A stretch of DNA of 64,000 nt, taken from NCBI GenBank assembly GCA_023213395.1, contig CM041465.1, forward strand, positions 208,017,741-208,081,740, in the 5' to 3' direction. This DNA is from Cycas panzhihuaensis. Lineage: Eukaryota > Cycadophyta. A program made the position numbers and the translations under genes. The notes below the pieces were generated by a model that worked only from the letters and a program-made list of their open reading frames with translations, had not been told where the DNA came from and did no database searches. The number at the start of each line of letters is the position of its first letter. Within the stretch, counting starts at the first letter, position 1. Below are positions 1-10,575 of the stretch, piece by piece.

Positions 1-59
1 ATTATATTTATAAGATGACTAATGTTGAATTAATGAAATCAACATTAGTTTTTCTATCA
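1..59 (-). repeat. Element A 3' LTR, partial (window edge)
   Basis: Bases 1-59 match 12708-12766 with only a few differences, and both end in CTATCA. On the minus strand this is the first 59 bases of the LTR, starting TGATAG, next to a purine-rich tract (reverse complement of TCCTCCCTT at 60-68). The rest lies to the left of the window. Confidence 0.75.
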
Positions 60-1570
60 TCCTCCCTTAATTATGAGTTCATTAATTCTGATATTGAGGC
101 TAAGACAAAATTGTTCAAATTTGTCACAAGGAAGTACTTCGGTGAAAATATCAACAATCTGTTTATCGATTGGCTTGTAAACCAAATCTATCTCACCATC
201 CTAAACACGTTCCCTGATAAAGTGATGGTGAACCTCAATATGCTTTGTTCTTGCATGGAACATAGGATTCTTGATCAAATTGAGAACAATTTGATTATTG
301 CAGAAGAGTGAAGCCGCTAGTGTTTGATCAATACGAAGCTCTTCAAGAATCCTTTTAAGCTAGATAGCCTCAACAACTGCATTAACAGTGACTTTGTCCT
401 CTGCTTCAGCAAAAGATAAGGTGACATTTGACTACTTTTACTGCTCCAAGAAACTGAAGTAGTGCTCGGGTTAAAACAATAGCCTAAGGTTGATCTATGA
501 CTATCTTTGAATCCAACCCAGTTAGCATCTATGCAACCTGCCAATAAAAGATTGTTCACCTGGCAATAATCGAGTCCAAACTGAAGTGAACCCTGAAGAT
601 ATCTCATGATCCACATAGCTTATTTTCAATGTGAAATCTTGGGTTGAGTCATAAACCTTGAGAAAATCCCAATAGCATATGAAATGACAGGTTGAGTATG
701 TGTGAGGTAAATTAGTTTTCCCACAAGGTGCCTGTACAAAGTAGCATCCACATGTTTACCACGTTCATCAATATCCAACTTTAATCCAGCCTCCATAGGA
801 GTTGGTGATAGCTTACATTCCTCCATTCTAAACTTCTAAAGGATTTCCCTTGCATATTTAGACTGTGAAAGGAAGCTATGGCTTGGTTGTTGCCAGACTT
901 CCATGCCAAGAAAGTAATGAAGCAACCCAAGGTCAATCATCTCAAAGTTGCCATTCAATTCTCCTTGCAAGTATGATATCCACTCTATTGCCACTACCTA
1001 TTATCAACAAATCATTAACATAAAGTATGACCCTAGTGATCAAATTATGAAAATATTCATTTATTTTCGCATATCAGAAGCAAAGTGACTTTTTAAAGCC
1101 ATAACGAGCATTTTTCAACTTGCAAACCAGGTGTCTTTTCCACAAACAACATAGCCAAGAGGTTGATTCAAGTATACTTCTTCCTGCAATTTGCCATTTA
1201 AGAAGGCGCTTTTTGCATCCATTTGAAGAACAAGCCAATTAAATTAAGCTACTAAAACCAAAACAAGCCTTACAGTGGTCATGTTGGCAACAAGGGAAAA
1301 TGTTTCCTCATAGTCAATGCCTTTAACCTGTTTAAAACCTTTGGCAACCAAACATGCTTTGTGATACTGAATGAAGCCATATGCATGAAATTTTATTTTG
1401 TAAATCCATTTGCAATCAATAGGTTTCTTACCTTCAGGTAGCTCAACTAGCTCCCATGTATCATTTTGTAAAATGGAGTCCATCTCCTCGTTCATTATTG
1501 TTTGCCACTTTTGATCTACAACAACTTCTTCAAAAGTGGTAGGTTTAGGAGTTGATAAAACTTTTGCCAT
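60..1570 (-). pseudogene. Element A reverse transcriptase-RNase H (broken)
   Basis: Copia-type RT and RNase H read from several frames. The N-terminal RT block around 1244-1570 includes [20 protein letters not shown] and GIDYEETFS. The block at 626-826 has RHLVGKLIYLTHTQP. RNase H at 60-616 has DANW and, in another frame, FHARTKHIEVHHHF. The catalytic YVDD box reads YVND at 1011-1022, so one catalytic aspartate is replaced by asparagine. Several stops and frameshifts separate the pieces. In an intact element this enzyme copies the RNA genome into cDNA in the virus-like particle; this copy cannot. Confidence 0.85.
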
Positions 1571-1618
1571 TAAGGAAAAGTTGATGGATGACCTATATTT
1601 AGATTGACTTTTAGTCTG

Positions 1619-2770
1619 TTATGGTGGTGATGGAGCAGAAGAGATCGTCTGCAAATGCCACTCAGGGAGTTGCTTTGAAGTGACCTCTTCTTGAACATCT
1701 TTTATAGGACTAGTTGATGTAGATATTGAAGTAGAGGCAAGAGGTGCAAATGAAGTACCATGTGCATATGATATTGATTGACGCAATTGATCTACACACA
1801 CATATTGAGTAGTAGGAGCTTCTTCAGATTGTTCATCAAAGAATGAAAGATGAGTCATATCCAAGTCTTGGTTCTTTTCTGAAAAAATAACATTTCAAGA
1901 TGTGTACAATTGCTTAGTAGCAGGATCAAAGAGTTTATAAGCTTTGCAACCAAGTTGATAACCAATGAAAATACATTTCCTGCTTTTATCATTTAACTTT
2001 TTTCTTTGTTCTTTCAGTATAAGCATATACGTTGAACAACCAAAGGTACGCAAATGTGAGACCATGAGTTTTTTACCTGACCAGGCCTCCTTGGAAGTAA
2101 TATTCAAAATGGCCTTTGTTAGACTTCAATGCAACTGTATTAAGGGCTTCAGCCTAGAATTGAAGTCTCAAATTTTTAGTAGCAAGCATAGCTTTGCCTT
2201 TGCTAACCAAATTCCAGTTACTTCACTTAGCAACTCCATTTTGCCAAGGTGTTTAAGGAGCAGATAACTATCGGTTAATGCCATTATCCTTACAAATTTG
2301 AGTGAAGCCTCTAGAAGTGTATTCACCTCCATTATCACAGCGAAGGATTTTAATTGGCTTTCCAAATTCCAATTCAACATCATGCTTAAATTCTTTGAAT
2401 TTTTCAAATGCTTCTAATTTCAGCTTCAGAAAATAAATCCAAACTTTTCGAGATTAATCATCAATAAATGTGATAAAATATCGATGACCATTGAAGGATA
2501 CTTGTGACATGGGTCCACAAATATCAAAATGTACCAAGACCAAAGGTTTTTTAGCATGACAGGCTCTTCCATTTATTCAGAATGGAGCCTGATGATATTT
2601 ACCCATAACACAAGCCTCACAAATGCATTTGGTCTACTTGATATTTAGTATTCCATGCACCATATTTAGTTTGTAAAGCAAATGAGGGCTATTTATATTC
2701 AAATGACCAAGATGTTGATGCCACAGCTAGTCTTTGGGAAGTCTGAGAAACAAATGCTTTTGGAGCAGCT
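1619..2770 (-). pseudogene. Element A integrase and GAG-pre-integrase domain (broken)
   Basis: The minus strand carries the GAG-pre-integrase motif (LWHQHLGHLN near 2690) and then the catalytic core. Recognisable parts are GHRYFITFIDD and the second-aspartate block LRCDNGGEYTS; the E block is damaged (TPWQNGVAK instead of the usual QNGVAER). The C-terminal part at 1895-2107 has HLRTFGCSTYM and KCIFIGYQLGCKAYKLFDP, typical copia integrase tails. The piece at 1619-1864 is the Ser/Thr-rich linker before RT. Stops occur within the core. Confidence 0.8.
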
Positions 2771-3250
2771 TATTCATCAGTATTAGAAATCGAAGCATAA
2801 ATATTTGAAGTGGACGCTGAGTTACTACAAGGACCAGTTTCAGTTGGCAAAAACAAAGGTCTAGAAAAAGCATCAAGCTTATATAGACCTTGCTCTTCAT
2901 ATCTTGAGGCAATCAAATTGCAATTCAGATATGTAATCAAGCATTTTTCAAGGTGACTGAACAAAACATCAAAATTTTGCTTATTTATCTAACTGATTGA
3001 TAATAAATTGCATGTCATGCCAAGGACATAAAAGACATTACTGAGATGATGTTTGATATCAAAATTCTTCAAAGATATGGGTGATTTGCCAATGTTGGCA
3101 ACCTAAAAAATGGCATCATCACCAAATGTAATTGATTGATCTTGCATCGGCTTTGTGTCTATAAGTCAATCTTTGAAACTTGCCACGTGGTGAAAGGCCC
3201 CAAAATCTATCAACTAGGATTTATTAGAATTTTGTGCTGTCGATGTAGCA
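2771..3250 (-). pseudogene. Element A aspartic protease region (decayed)
   Basis: Weak but colinear similarity to copia protease lies between the zinc knuckle and the GAG-pre-integrase domain. The active site usually reads D-S-G-A; here it reads IDFGAFHHV near 3210. The downstream motif NVFYVLGMTCNLLSISQ near 3000-3040 is the standard end of the protease domain. Stops interrupt it. The role in an intact element is cutting the Gag-Pol polyprotein. Confidence 0.6.
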
Positions 3251-3409
3251 AAGAAAAGATTTTGTGAATCAGCCATATGGCCAACTTGATTTTATTTTGT
3301 CTCTAGTTGCAATTTCTATTCTGTTGATTATCCTGAGGAGCATTTTGATTCTATCTCCTTGGTCCTTCGTTATTTCCATGTCCACAATTCAGATTGTCTT
3401 GCATAGCAG

Positions 3410-4262
3410 GGCAATTCTAATTTTGTTGTTGTTGAAGATCAACTATCCTTTTCCTACAATCAGGTGCAATATGTCCAGGTTTGGCACAATAGTGACAAAC
3501 AACCTGAGTAGGATTCTGTGGTCATTACTAGCATTGCTAATGGAGATGTTGGTTTAAATTCATTGAACTGAACTGTTAAGTGTGGATGTTGTAGTCTCCC
3601 TCTATGACGGCATGCAAAGGCTAGAGTTGAAGAGGAGGCACCTGAATCTCCCAATCTGTTTAGGATGCATTCCTCTTAGAGTAGAAGACTTTCAAAGGTG
3701 TTGAAATCAATCATGGCAAAACGGTCTGTATGAGATAGGTTGAAAATGGGAGAATTATATCTAGTTGGCAGAACATTAACTATATAGGATATAAGATTAT
3801 TGTCATCTGGTGGTTGACCCATAACACTCAATTGGTTCTTGATCAATTTGATCTATATCAAATGAGCTGAAATTGATCTGGCAAGTAGAATGGAATAGAG
3901 TTGGGCTTTGAGCATGGCAACTCTAACATTGTCCTTCCTCTCATACAATGCATAGATTATATTCCAAGCATCAACAAAAGCGGGGGCAAGTTCAATATTT
4001 TGGTCAACATTATCTTTGCAGGACAAATGAAGGAAAGAAAGGGCAACTTCATTAGATTCTTTAAAGGCAACTAAAGCAACAAGATCAATAGGAATGACTA
4101 CATCAAGATTTTTAGGATCTCGGGTATCTTTAGGCACGAAAATATCCCCAAAAACATAAGCCCATAGTTTGTTTATTATTAGAATATTCTTGACTTATAT
4201 TTTCCAAGCCAAGAAATTATCATTGTTGGATAGTTTAATTGTATTAGTTGTGACCATTTAGA
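3410..4262 (-). pseudogene. Element A Gag (UBN2-type capsid) with zinc knuckle
   Basis: The clearest part is 3853-4137, with VALSFLHLSC, VDAWNIIYALYERKDN and AQLYSILLARSISAH, the pattern of copia UBN2 Gag. Reading upstream to 4262 gives NDNFLAWKI, the usual start of this Gag, with stops. Near 3440-3500 there is a CCHC zinc knuckle, CHYCAKPGHIAPDC. Frames change at least twice, so it is a pseudogene. Confidence 0.75.
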
Positions 4263-4595
4263 GTGCCATTTTGTCTCAAGTATGTGTCTTGTCTACCTAG
4301 AAAGGTTTGCTAATCTAGTATCTATAGTTTTTGTGTTTCCTTTCCTAATAGCCCTTGGTAGTTAAGACATTTTTGTCTAATGGCATACCTGCTCACAAGT
4401 GGTAGCTTAGGGACCCAATATACCCAAAGGTACGCAAGTGCTACAAAGGCTCGACTGCCCCCCCTGACACTATTGACCCACCTATGCCAAATTTATAGCC
4501 TGAATGATAGATCCTCGTTTAAGGGCACACTTAACAACTGAGGCACTCGACTTCTTCGGGTCTAGCCTAGTCTCCAAACTCCAAATATTAAATAT

Positions 4596-4948
4596 TGTTC
4601 GAGAATATAAAATCATACACAAATGTTCCCATACGCAAGATCTTTAACTATACACAACAAGCAACAAATATAAACACAGAAAATAGGTGCACAGTACACA
4701 GTATATACGTAGGAAACCCTTTCAGGAAAAAATCCACCACAAAAGGATCCTTTATGGATCACATTGTTTATTGCACAATTGAGATGATGTTGAATACACA
4801 AGGCCTCAAGGCTTTTATACTCTTCCAAAAGGTATCACCTGATTAGGGTTGTGACCCTTCGAATAAGTCACACCTTCTGGGATTAATCACCTTAGTTAAA
4901 CCACATTAACATTAATCTGTGGCTTAACAATCAACTGCCACGTTAACA
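4596..4948 (-). repeat. Element B 3' LTR (353 bp)
   Basis: The plus strand starts TGTTCGAGAA and ends GTTAACA. On the minus strand it starts TGTTAACGTGG directly after the purine tract AAGTGGGGA. The outer 150 bases repeat at 10421-10575. It carries a promoter TATA box (see 4813-4819). Apparent ORFs inside it are not genes. Confidence 0.8.
4813..4819 (-). promoter_or_regulatory. TATA box in element B LTR
   Basis: The minus strand reads GAGTATAAAAGCC within the LTR, about 220 bases from the LTR's 3' edge. This fits the U3 promoter that would start the genomic RNA. Only the motif is seen; transcription is not shown. Confidence 0.6.
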
Positions 4949-4958
4949 TCCCCACTTA
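4949..4958 (-). other. Element B polypurine tract
   Basis: The minus strand reads AAGTGGGGA just before the LTR start TGTTAACG. It primes plus-strand DNA synthesis in this class of element. Confidence 0.65.
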
Positions 4959-5014
4959 ATGTGAATGTGGGGAACTTGCAACCTGCAGTAGTTGAGTTAT
5001 CACGAAGGCTGGGA

Positions 5015-6499
5015 CTATCCTGCAGCTTCTTTATCCTTGTCGATACATTTCCCCTCAAGGATAACATTGGTGAGTCCTAATCCGGTATGCATCTTCGTGA
5101 ATTGATTTTCAATGAGTGGCTTAGTGAACACGTCTGCAAGCTGGAATTCACTCGGACAATAGCTGACCTGCAGCTTCCCTGACTTGATCTGTTCGCGAAT
5201 GTAATGGTGCTAAATCTTGATATGCTTTGTACGCACATGAAACTCTAGATTCTTCGACAAGCGAATTGTACTCTGATTATCAACAAAGAGAATCAGATGT
5301 CCATTGGAAATGCCAAGAAATTCCAAGAGACCTTGCAACCATACTGCTTCCTTCGCACTAGCACTGAATCCTTGATATTCTGCTTCTATAGAAGATAGCG
5401 CCATTGTCTGCTGCTTTTTCGACTGCCACGAAACAAATCCATTGCCAATACTAAACAGGTATCCAGAAGTGGACTTCCGATCGTCGGAATCTCCTCCCCA
5501 ATTAGCATCCGTGTAGCCATGCAACCCGATCTTCTCACCTCTGCGGTATTCAAGACCAAGATTAATTGTCCCCTTTAGATATTTCAGAATCCACTTCGCT
5601 ACCATCAAATGAGGCTCTTAAGGATTCTGCATGCAGTGGGAAACCAATCCAACAGCATAGGCGATATCTAGCCTGGTATGAGTCAAATAGATGAGACTCC
5701 CTACCAATTGGCGACACTTAGTGCCATCTATAGAGGGCTTGGCTATATCCTTCTACAACCTTACGCCTTTTACGCACGGTGTTGCAACAGGTTTGCAGTG
5801 CTGCATTCCAAATCTCTCCAGTAAGTTCTTCACATACTGCGATTACAACAATATGATCATATCTTCCATTTGCCTGATCTGAATGCCCAATAAATAGTGC
5901 AGTTCCCCAGGATCTGTCATGTCAAATGAAGCTCCCAAATTGGATTTGACTTCGGTTATAGCCTTGCCACGGTTACCGTCGATGATTAAATCATCCACAT
6001 ACACCACGCAAGCAACTACGGAAGTCCCTCTTCTCTTCACATACAGGTTCAGGTCGAGTTCTGAAATTTCAAAACCTTCAGCTTTCAACTTGGCATCCAT
6101 CTTCTTATACCAAGCACGGGGTGCTTGTTTCAGGCCGTAGATTGACTTCTTCAGATGGCAAACAAAATGCTCCTGGCCATCCTTAACGAATGGATCCCCA
6201 TTAAGGAATACAGACTTAACGTCCATCTGGTGTAAGTCCCAATCTAACGCAGCTGCTACGGAAATGAGTAAGCAGCCTGTTGTCATTCTGGATGCTAGTG
6301 CAAACATCTTCTCATAGTCAATTCCTTCTTTCTGCTTGAATCCCTGCACAACAAGTCTAACCTTGTATTTCTCCACCTCTCCATCGGAGTGGAACTTTGT
6401 CTTATAGACCCACTTGCATTCTACAAGGTTCTTCGACAAAGGGAGTGGAACCAAATCCCACGCATCGTTCTTCATCAGAGAACCATACTCTTCCTCCAT
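5015..6499 (-). pseudogene. Element B reverse transcriptase-RNase H
   Basis: RT runs from 6499 to about 5843: [47 protein letters not shown] and the intact catalytic box VVYVDDLII. A short segment after NGD, normally an LQEEVYM-type block, is missing. RNase H at 5210-5608 has GYTDANWGGD, KSTSGY, ALSSIEAEYQG and ARTKHIKI-type ends. The chain continues past a stop to 5015. At least three in-frame breaks (near 5840, 5630 and 5210) make it a pseudogene, though the catalytic residues remain. Confidence 0.88.
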
Positions 6500-7651
6500 C
6501 GTGGATCTCCTTTCGCTTTAACAAACGAATCAGGATCACTGGAGTCATTGGTGTCTACCAGCAGAGTTCGACTAGCATGCTGACTTCTGGTTCGTCTGTC
6601 ATCAGTTAGGGTTTGCATCGCCACACCAGAATCTTCAATAGTTTTCCTTGCCCATAAAGGTATAGAAGGACCCATTGCTGGAGGTACTTCCTCCCGCGGT
6701 GGCTCCTCACTATTACTCGTCCCACTTGGTCCTGCTTCCCCAGGTGCTCCAGTGTCTGGCTCATCGTCCTCTTCACTTGAAGCATCTAGGAATGGGAGAA
6801 GGGGAGAGTAGAAAGGTTCCTCTAATGATCTTTCAGCACGATACGTCGATGACTCATCAAATTTAACATCCTGACTAACCACAATTTTATTCCCCTCTGG
6901 ATCCCAAAGTCTGTACGCTTTATTCTCATTACAATACCCCATGAATATGCACTTCAGAGTCTTTCGATCCAACTTCTTGCAGGTATCGTCTGGGATGTGG
7001 GCGTATGCAATACACCTAAACATTCTTAAATGACTAATGGCAGGCTTCAGACTGGTCCATTTCTCTTCGGGGGACATGCTGCGTACTGCCTGAGTGGGTA
7101 CCCTATTCAAAATATAAACAGCAGTCACCACAACTTCTACCTAAAACTTTGATGGCAGGTTTTTAGCGTGCACCATACACCTCGCCATCTCCATCATGGT
7201 ATGGTTCTTTCTTTCAGCAATCCATTTTGTTGTGGGGTATACGGGACTGTAAACTCCCGCTTTATACCATGGTTGTGGCAAAATTGATCGAATGCATGAT
7301 TGTCGTACTCCTTGCCATTATCACTTCATAAAGATTTTATTTGCAATCACATTCATTTTTAACCATCGCTTTCTAATCACGGAAGCGATCAAATACGTCT
7401 AACTTGTTCTTGAGAAAATAAACCCAAGCTTTCCTAGTGTAATCATCCACAAACACAAGTGTATATCGGAATCCTAATATCGAAGGGTTTGAGAGTGGTC
7501 CCATAACATCTGAGTGCACAAGCTCCAGCTTCTCCTTGGCTCTCCAAGTATTATCCCGAGCAAAAGGATAGCGGTGATGCTTGCCATACATACACCCTTC
7601 GTATACAACGCCTGAGAAGGAAACCGACGACAGTCCTTCCACCATCTTCAA
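6475..7651 (-). pseudogene. Element B integrase
   Basis: The core begins at 7651 with a zinc-binding remnant (YEGCMYGKHHRYPF), then KLELVHSDVMGPL and RYTLVFVDDYTRKAWVYF. The middle of the core (7130-7370) is riddled with stops. The C-terminal half at 6475-7131 is open: YILNRVPTQAV, HLRMFRCIAYAHIPDD and KCIFMGYCNENKAYRLWDP, followed by a Glu/Pro/Ser-rich linker into RT. It would join cDNA to the genome if intact. Confidence 0.85.
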
Positions 7652-7973
7652 CCCTCTTCAGTAGTGTAATACTCCTGTAATTAAGGTGCCCAAGACGATT
7701 GTGCCACAGTTTACTTTCATCATCCGCACTGGCAACAAAGGCATAGGACTTCTTCTGAGATCGAAAATTTTCAAACACCCAGAAGTTGTCCCTGACTTTC
7801 TCGGTAGCTATGACAACAAAGTTCTGTTTTGGGTCCTTTATCAAGCACTTATCATTATAGAGCTTCACTTTCATACCTTGTTTGCAGATCTCCCGAGCAG
7901 ACAGAAGGTTCAACTGCATCTTGGGTACATAATATACCCCGGAAAACTTGCCTTCTACAATGAAAACTTGCAT
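7551..7973 (-). pseudogene. Element B protease end and GAG-pre-integrase domain
   Basis: Starts with FSGVYYVPKMQLNLLSAREI, the usual end of copia protease, then DDESKLWHNRLGHLNYRS, the GAG-pre-integrase signature. The last 30 or so residues have slipped out of frame and overlap the integrase frame at 7551-7651. The protease active site upstream (near 8010) reads VLDSEAQKHI, with the usual glycine changed to glutamate. Confidence 0.8.
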
Positions 7974-8095
7974 TCAACGTATCAAAGTTTCACCTTTGGT
8001 AAGAGATGTGCTTCTGTGCTTCAGAATCCAGCACCCAATAGTCTCTCTAATCTAACTTGGCTGACAAGGTCTACGCTCGGACGCAATGAGCAGCA

Positions 8096-8934
8096 ACACT
8101 CTTTCCTTTATCATCCTGGTTACCTTTGCGCTTGTCACGACGCTTGAACCAATAGTTCTTTTCACGGTGACCATCCTTCTTGCAGTAATTGCACTTTTCA
8201 TTAAACTTCTTCTTGTCTTAAGAGCTTTCTCCAGACCTTTGTGTGAACTTCTCCTCCTTAACGGCCTCCTTCCTCTGAGTTTTCATGGCTAGGGCCTGAC
8301 TTGATGAAGATCCACCAAGCAATCCATGATGTTTTAGCTTGGCATCCTCTGCTAAAATTAGGTTTTTGAGCCCAACGAAAGTTTTTGCCTCCATCATTTC
8401 ATCTCTACCATAAATGGTCTGGAATGTGGCGAACGCAGTTGGCAGTTTCAACATGATTATCGCAAACAAACACGCATCATTGATCAAGTTCTGCTTCAAT
8501 TCTTCTAGCTTGTTCCTCAAGTCGACTATTTTATTCAGGTAGGAGCTGATATTGTTCTCATCTTCAACTCGTGAATTTAGTTCCAACATCAATGCAAGAC
8601 GCCTATTCGTCTTCTTCTTCTCAAAAGAATCACACAACTTCGTCCAAATCTCGGCTGGGTCATCCAGATTGTGAACCAGTGCTCTCTGGTCTGGCGCCAG
8701 TGAGAGTTTCAGTAATCCAACAGCCATAATCTGCTTTTCTTCAAGTTTGATACGCTCCTTATGGTCAAGTGGAACTGAAACAAGCTTCGCCTTGGTGATT
8801 CGCCAGAGTTGGTTCAACATCAATATAAGCTCCATATTGCCCTTCCATTCGCTGAAATTGTTGTCGTTAAAGATAACCTTGGGCATGAACCTCTCCATCT
8901 CAAAAAACAAGCTATAATATGAATCACACAACAC
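8096..8934 (-). pseudogene. Element B Gag with altered zinc knuckle
   Basis: UBN2-type Gag. The likely start is the Met-Glu-Arg at 8898. Key parts are FSEWKGNMELIL, DPAEIWTKLCDSFEKKKTNR, LMLELNSRVEDENNIS and LPTAFATFQTI. After a stop at about 8218 the same frame continues into CNYCKKDGHREKNY, where the last cysteine of the CCHC zinc knuckle is tyrosine. One nonsense codon thus separates capsid from nucleocapsid. In an intact element Gag forms the particle and packages RNA. Confidence 0.85.
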
Positions 8935-10408
8935 CAGACGATCGTCTTAAGGACAGAAATGCACCCATGCGTCCTCCTCTAGTCCAAGAGCGATCCCCGG
9001 AGGCTTTAAAACACCGATTATACTCGCAAATGCAAGTCACTGACTACTTCTTCCTCCAAATAGACCAAAAATGCCTTTAAATAGCACAAAAAAAGAGCAT
9101 TAAGGCAAGTGAAATGATGCTCAAGGTACAGGGTCGGCTCCACAGGGTGATGGTGCACGGTCTCCAAGTCAAAATACCACAAAACAACGCCTCGATCCGT
9201 GCTCAAAACAGCTCAAAGACGGTCAAAATACTTGAAATCCTTCACTCTATGGAATATTATTCCAATATCAATGGTAAAGGGTCACTTTATAAGGTGAAAT
9301 TATAATAGGAATATGCTAAAAGGCATATTCCTAAATTTGCGACCTTTCAAAAAATGCCGCACCTCATCACTTAGTGCACATGATTGAAATTGACACCAAA
9401 ATCACATACACATAAACTAAGGTTTTAACCTTAGTAATAATTGATCAAAGGACGCCAATGTAAAGGCGTGGTTGTTGCTTTGGATATCCACAGACTATGC
9501 ACTAAGAGACACGCCAGAACTCGACTACGTAGGGCTGCTCTTCTCCACGGGCCTGCATATGGTAAGTACGGCTGAAAGAACAACCCAGCCATGACTGAAG
9601 GCACCCAAACAAGCCCGTACCAAGCTTAAGATAGCTTAGATCAGCCACAACCACCATGAGAGGCGCCTAATAGTCATACAAAGAGCCCGACCAGCTCTAA
9701 AATCTGCCCAGCCAACTTAATAAGCACTCAGCAAGACACTATACAGCTGTATAGTGCTTCATTAATATACACAAGTCTCCAAACAGCTCACAAACAGCCC
9801 AGCAATGATTTGACACAATTGCGAGCTCGGGATGTGAAAACAGCCAGAATATGAAGTCATATTCCCAAATAAAAGGCACTAGAACCCAACAAATCACCAA
9901 TAACTGCTTTATACTAACATATGCTCAGTCTAAATTTAGTATTACGGGCTGAAAATGTTCCACAAAGGCTCCAATCTCTCCCATATACAGACTACACTAG
10001 AAAAAGCTTCGATTATTTTTTAGTTTTATAGTGTTTTGAGTGGGAATATACCCAACTTACTTGTATAGATAGATCGTTGTCCTTATCGTCGTTGAATCAT
10101 CATCAATGCGTGCTCTGTTGGCTTGAATTACCACAACAGCTTATCAACCGGCTTTGGATGGCCCCCAACAAGCCAACTCATTCCACGAAGGTGGCCTTCA
10201 CGCCTGATTATTGACTCCAAAAACCCTTATCCTCTTTTAAATAGTGAATTTCATTGCTTCAACAACCATTGATTTTCTGTGCTTGCTTCTGCACGATGTT
10301 GGGGTTACTGGACCCTCAAGACTCATCTTGGGTTAGACGATGTTATCCGGCAACCAACGATCCCACTGCCCCTCTCACCGTCAAGCTTCAGTTATGCAGG
10401 GCCCTATG
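8935..10408 (-). other. Element B 5' leader, no gene seen
   Basis: About 1.5 kb between primer site and gag without a convincing ORF on either strand. It is rather long for a copia leader; it could hide an old insertion near 9440-10020, but no boundaries were found. Confidence 0.5.
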
Positions 10409-10420
10409 GCTTTGATACCA
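10409..10420 (-). other. Element B primer-binding site
   Basis: The minus strand reads TGGTATCAAAGC immediately after the LTR end (CGAACA). This matches the initiator tRNA-Met 3' end complement with one change. Confidence 0.8.
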
Positions 10421-10575
10421 TGTTCGAGAATATGAAATCATACACAAATGTTCCCGTACGCAAGATCTTTAACCATACACAACAAGCAACAAATAGAAAC
10501 ACAAAATACAGTGCACAGTACACAGTATATGTGTGGGAAACCCTTTCGGGAAAAAACCCAAACAAAAGGATCCTT
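10421..10575 (-). repeat. Element B 5' LTR, only R-U5 end recognisable
   Basis: Matches 4596-4750 closely (same GTACGCAAGATCTTTAA and AAAAGGATCCTTTA blocks). After about 10575 the sequence no longer aligns with the 3' LTR, so the U3 half is missing or replaced. Confidence 0.7.

Larger units (their letters stand above)
4596..10575 (-). mobile_element. Ty1/copia LTR retrotransposon B, nested in A
   Basis: On the minus strand: a partial 5' LTR (10421-about 10575), primer site, a leader of about 1.5 kb, gag, protease, integrase, RT, RNase H, polypurine tract, and a full 3' LTR (4596-4948). The two LTRs agree closely over the first about 150 bases on the plus strand and then stop matching. The left flank reads AATAT, but no matching duplication is seen on the right because that LTR is broken. 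Coding is frameshifted, although long stretches remain readable, so it is younger than A. Confidence 0.8.

Noticed and set aside
4595-4846. ORFs in element B LTR on both strands
   Set aside because: They lie wholly inside an LTR and repeat at 10421 only because the LTR repeats.
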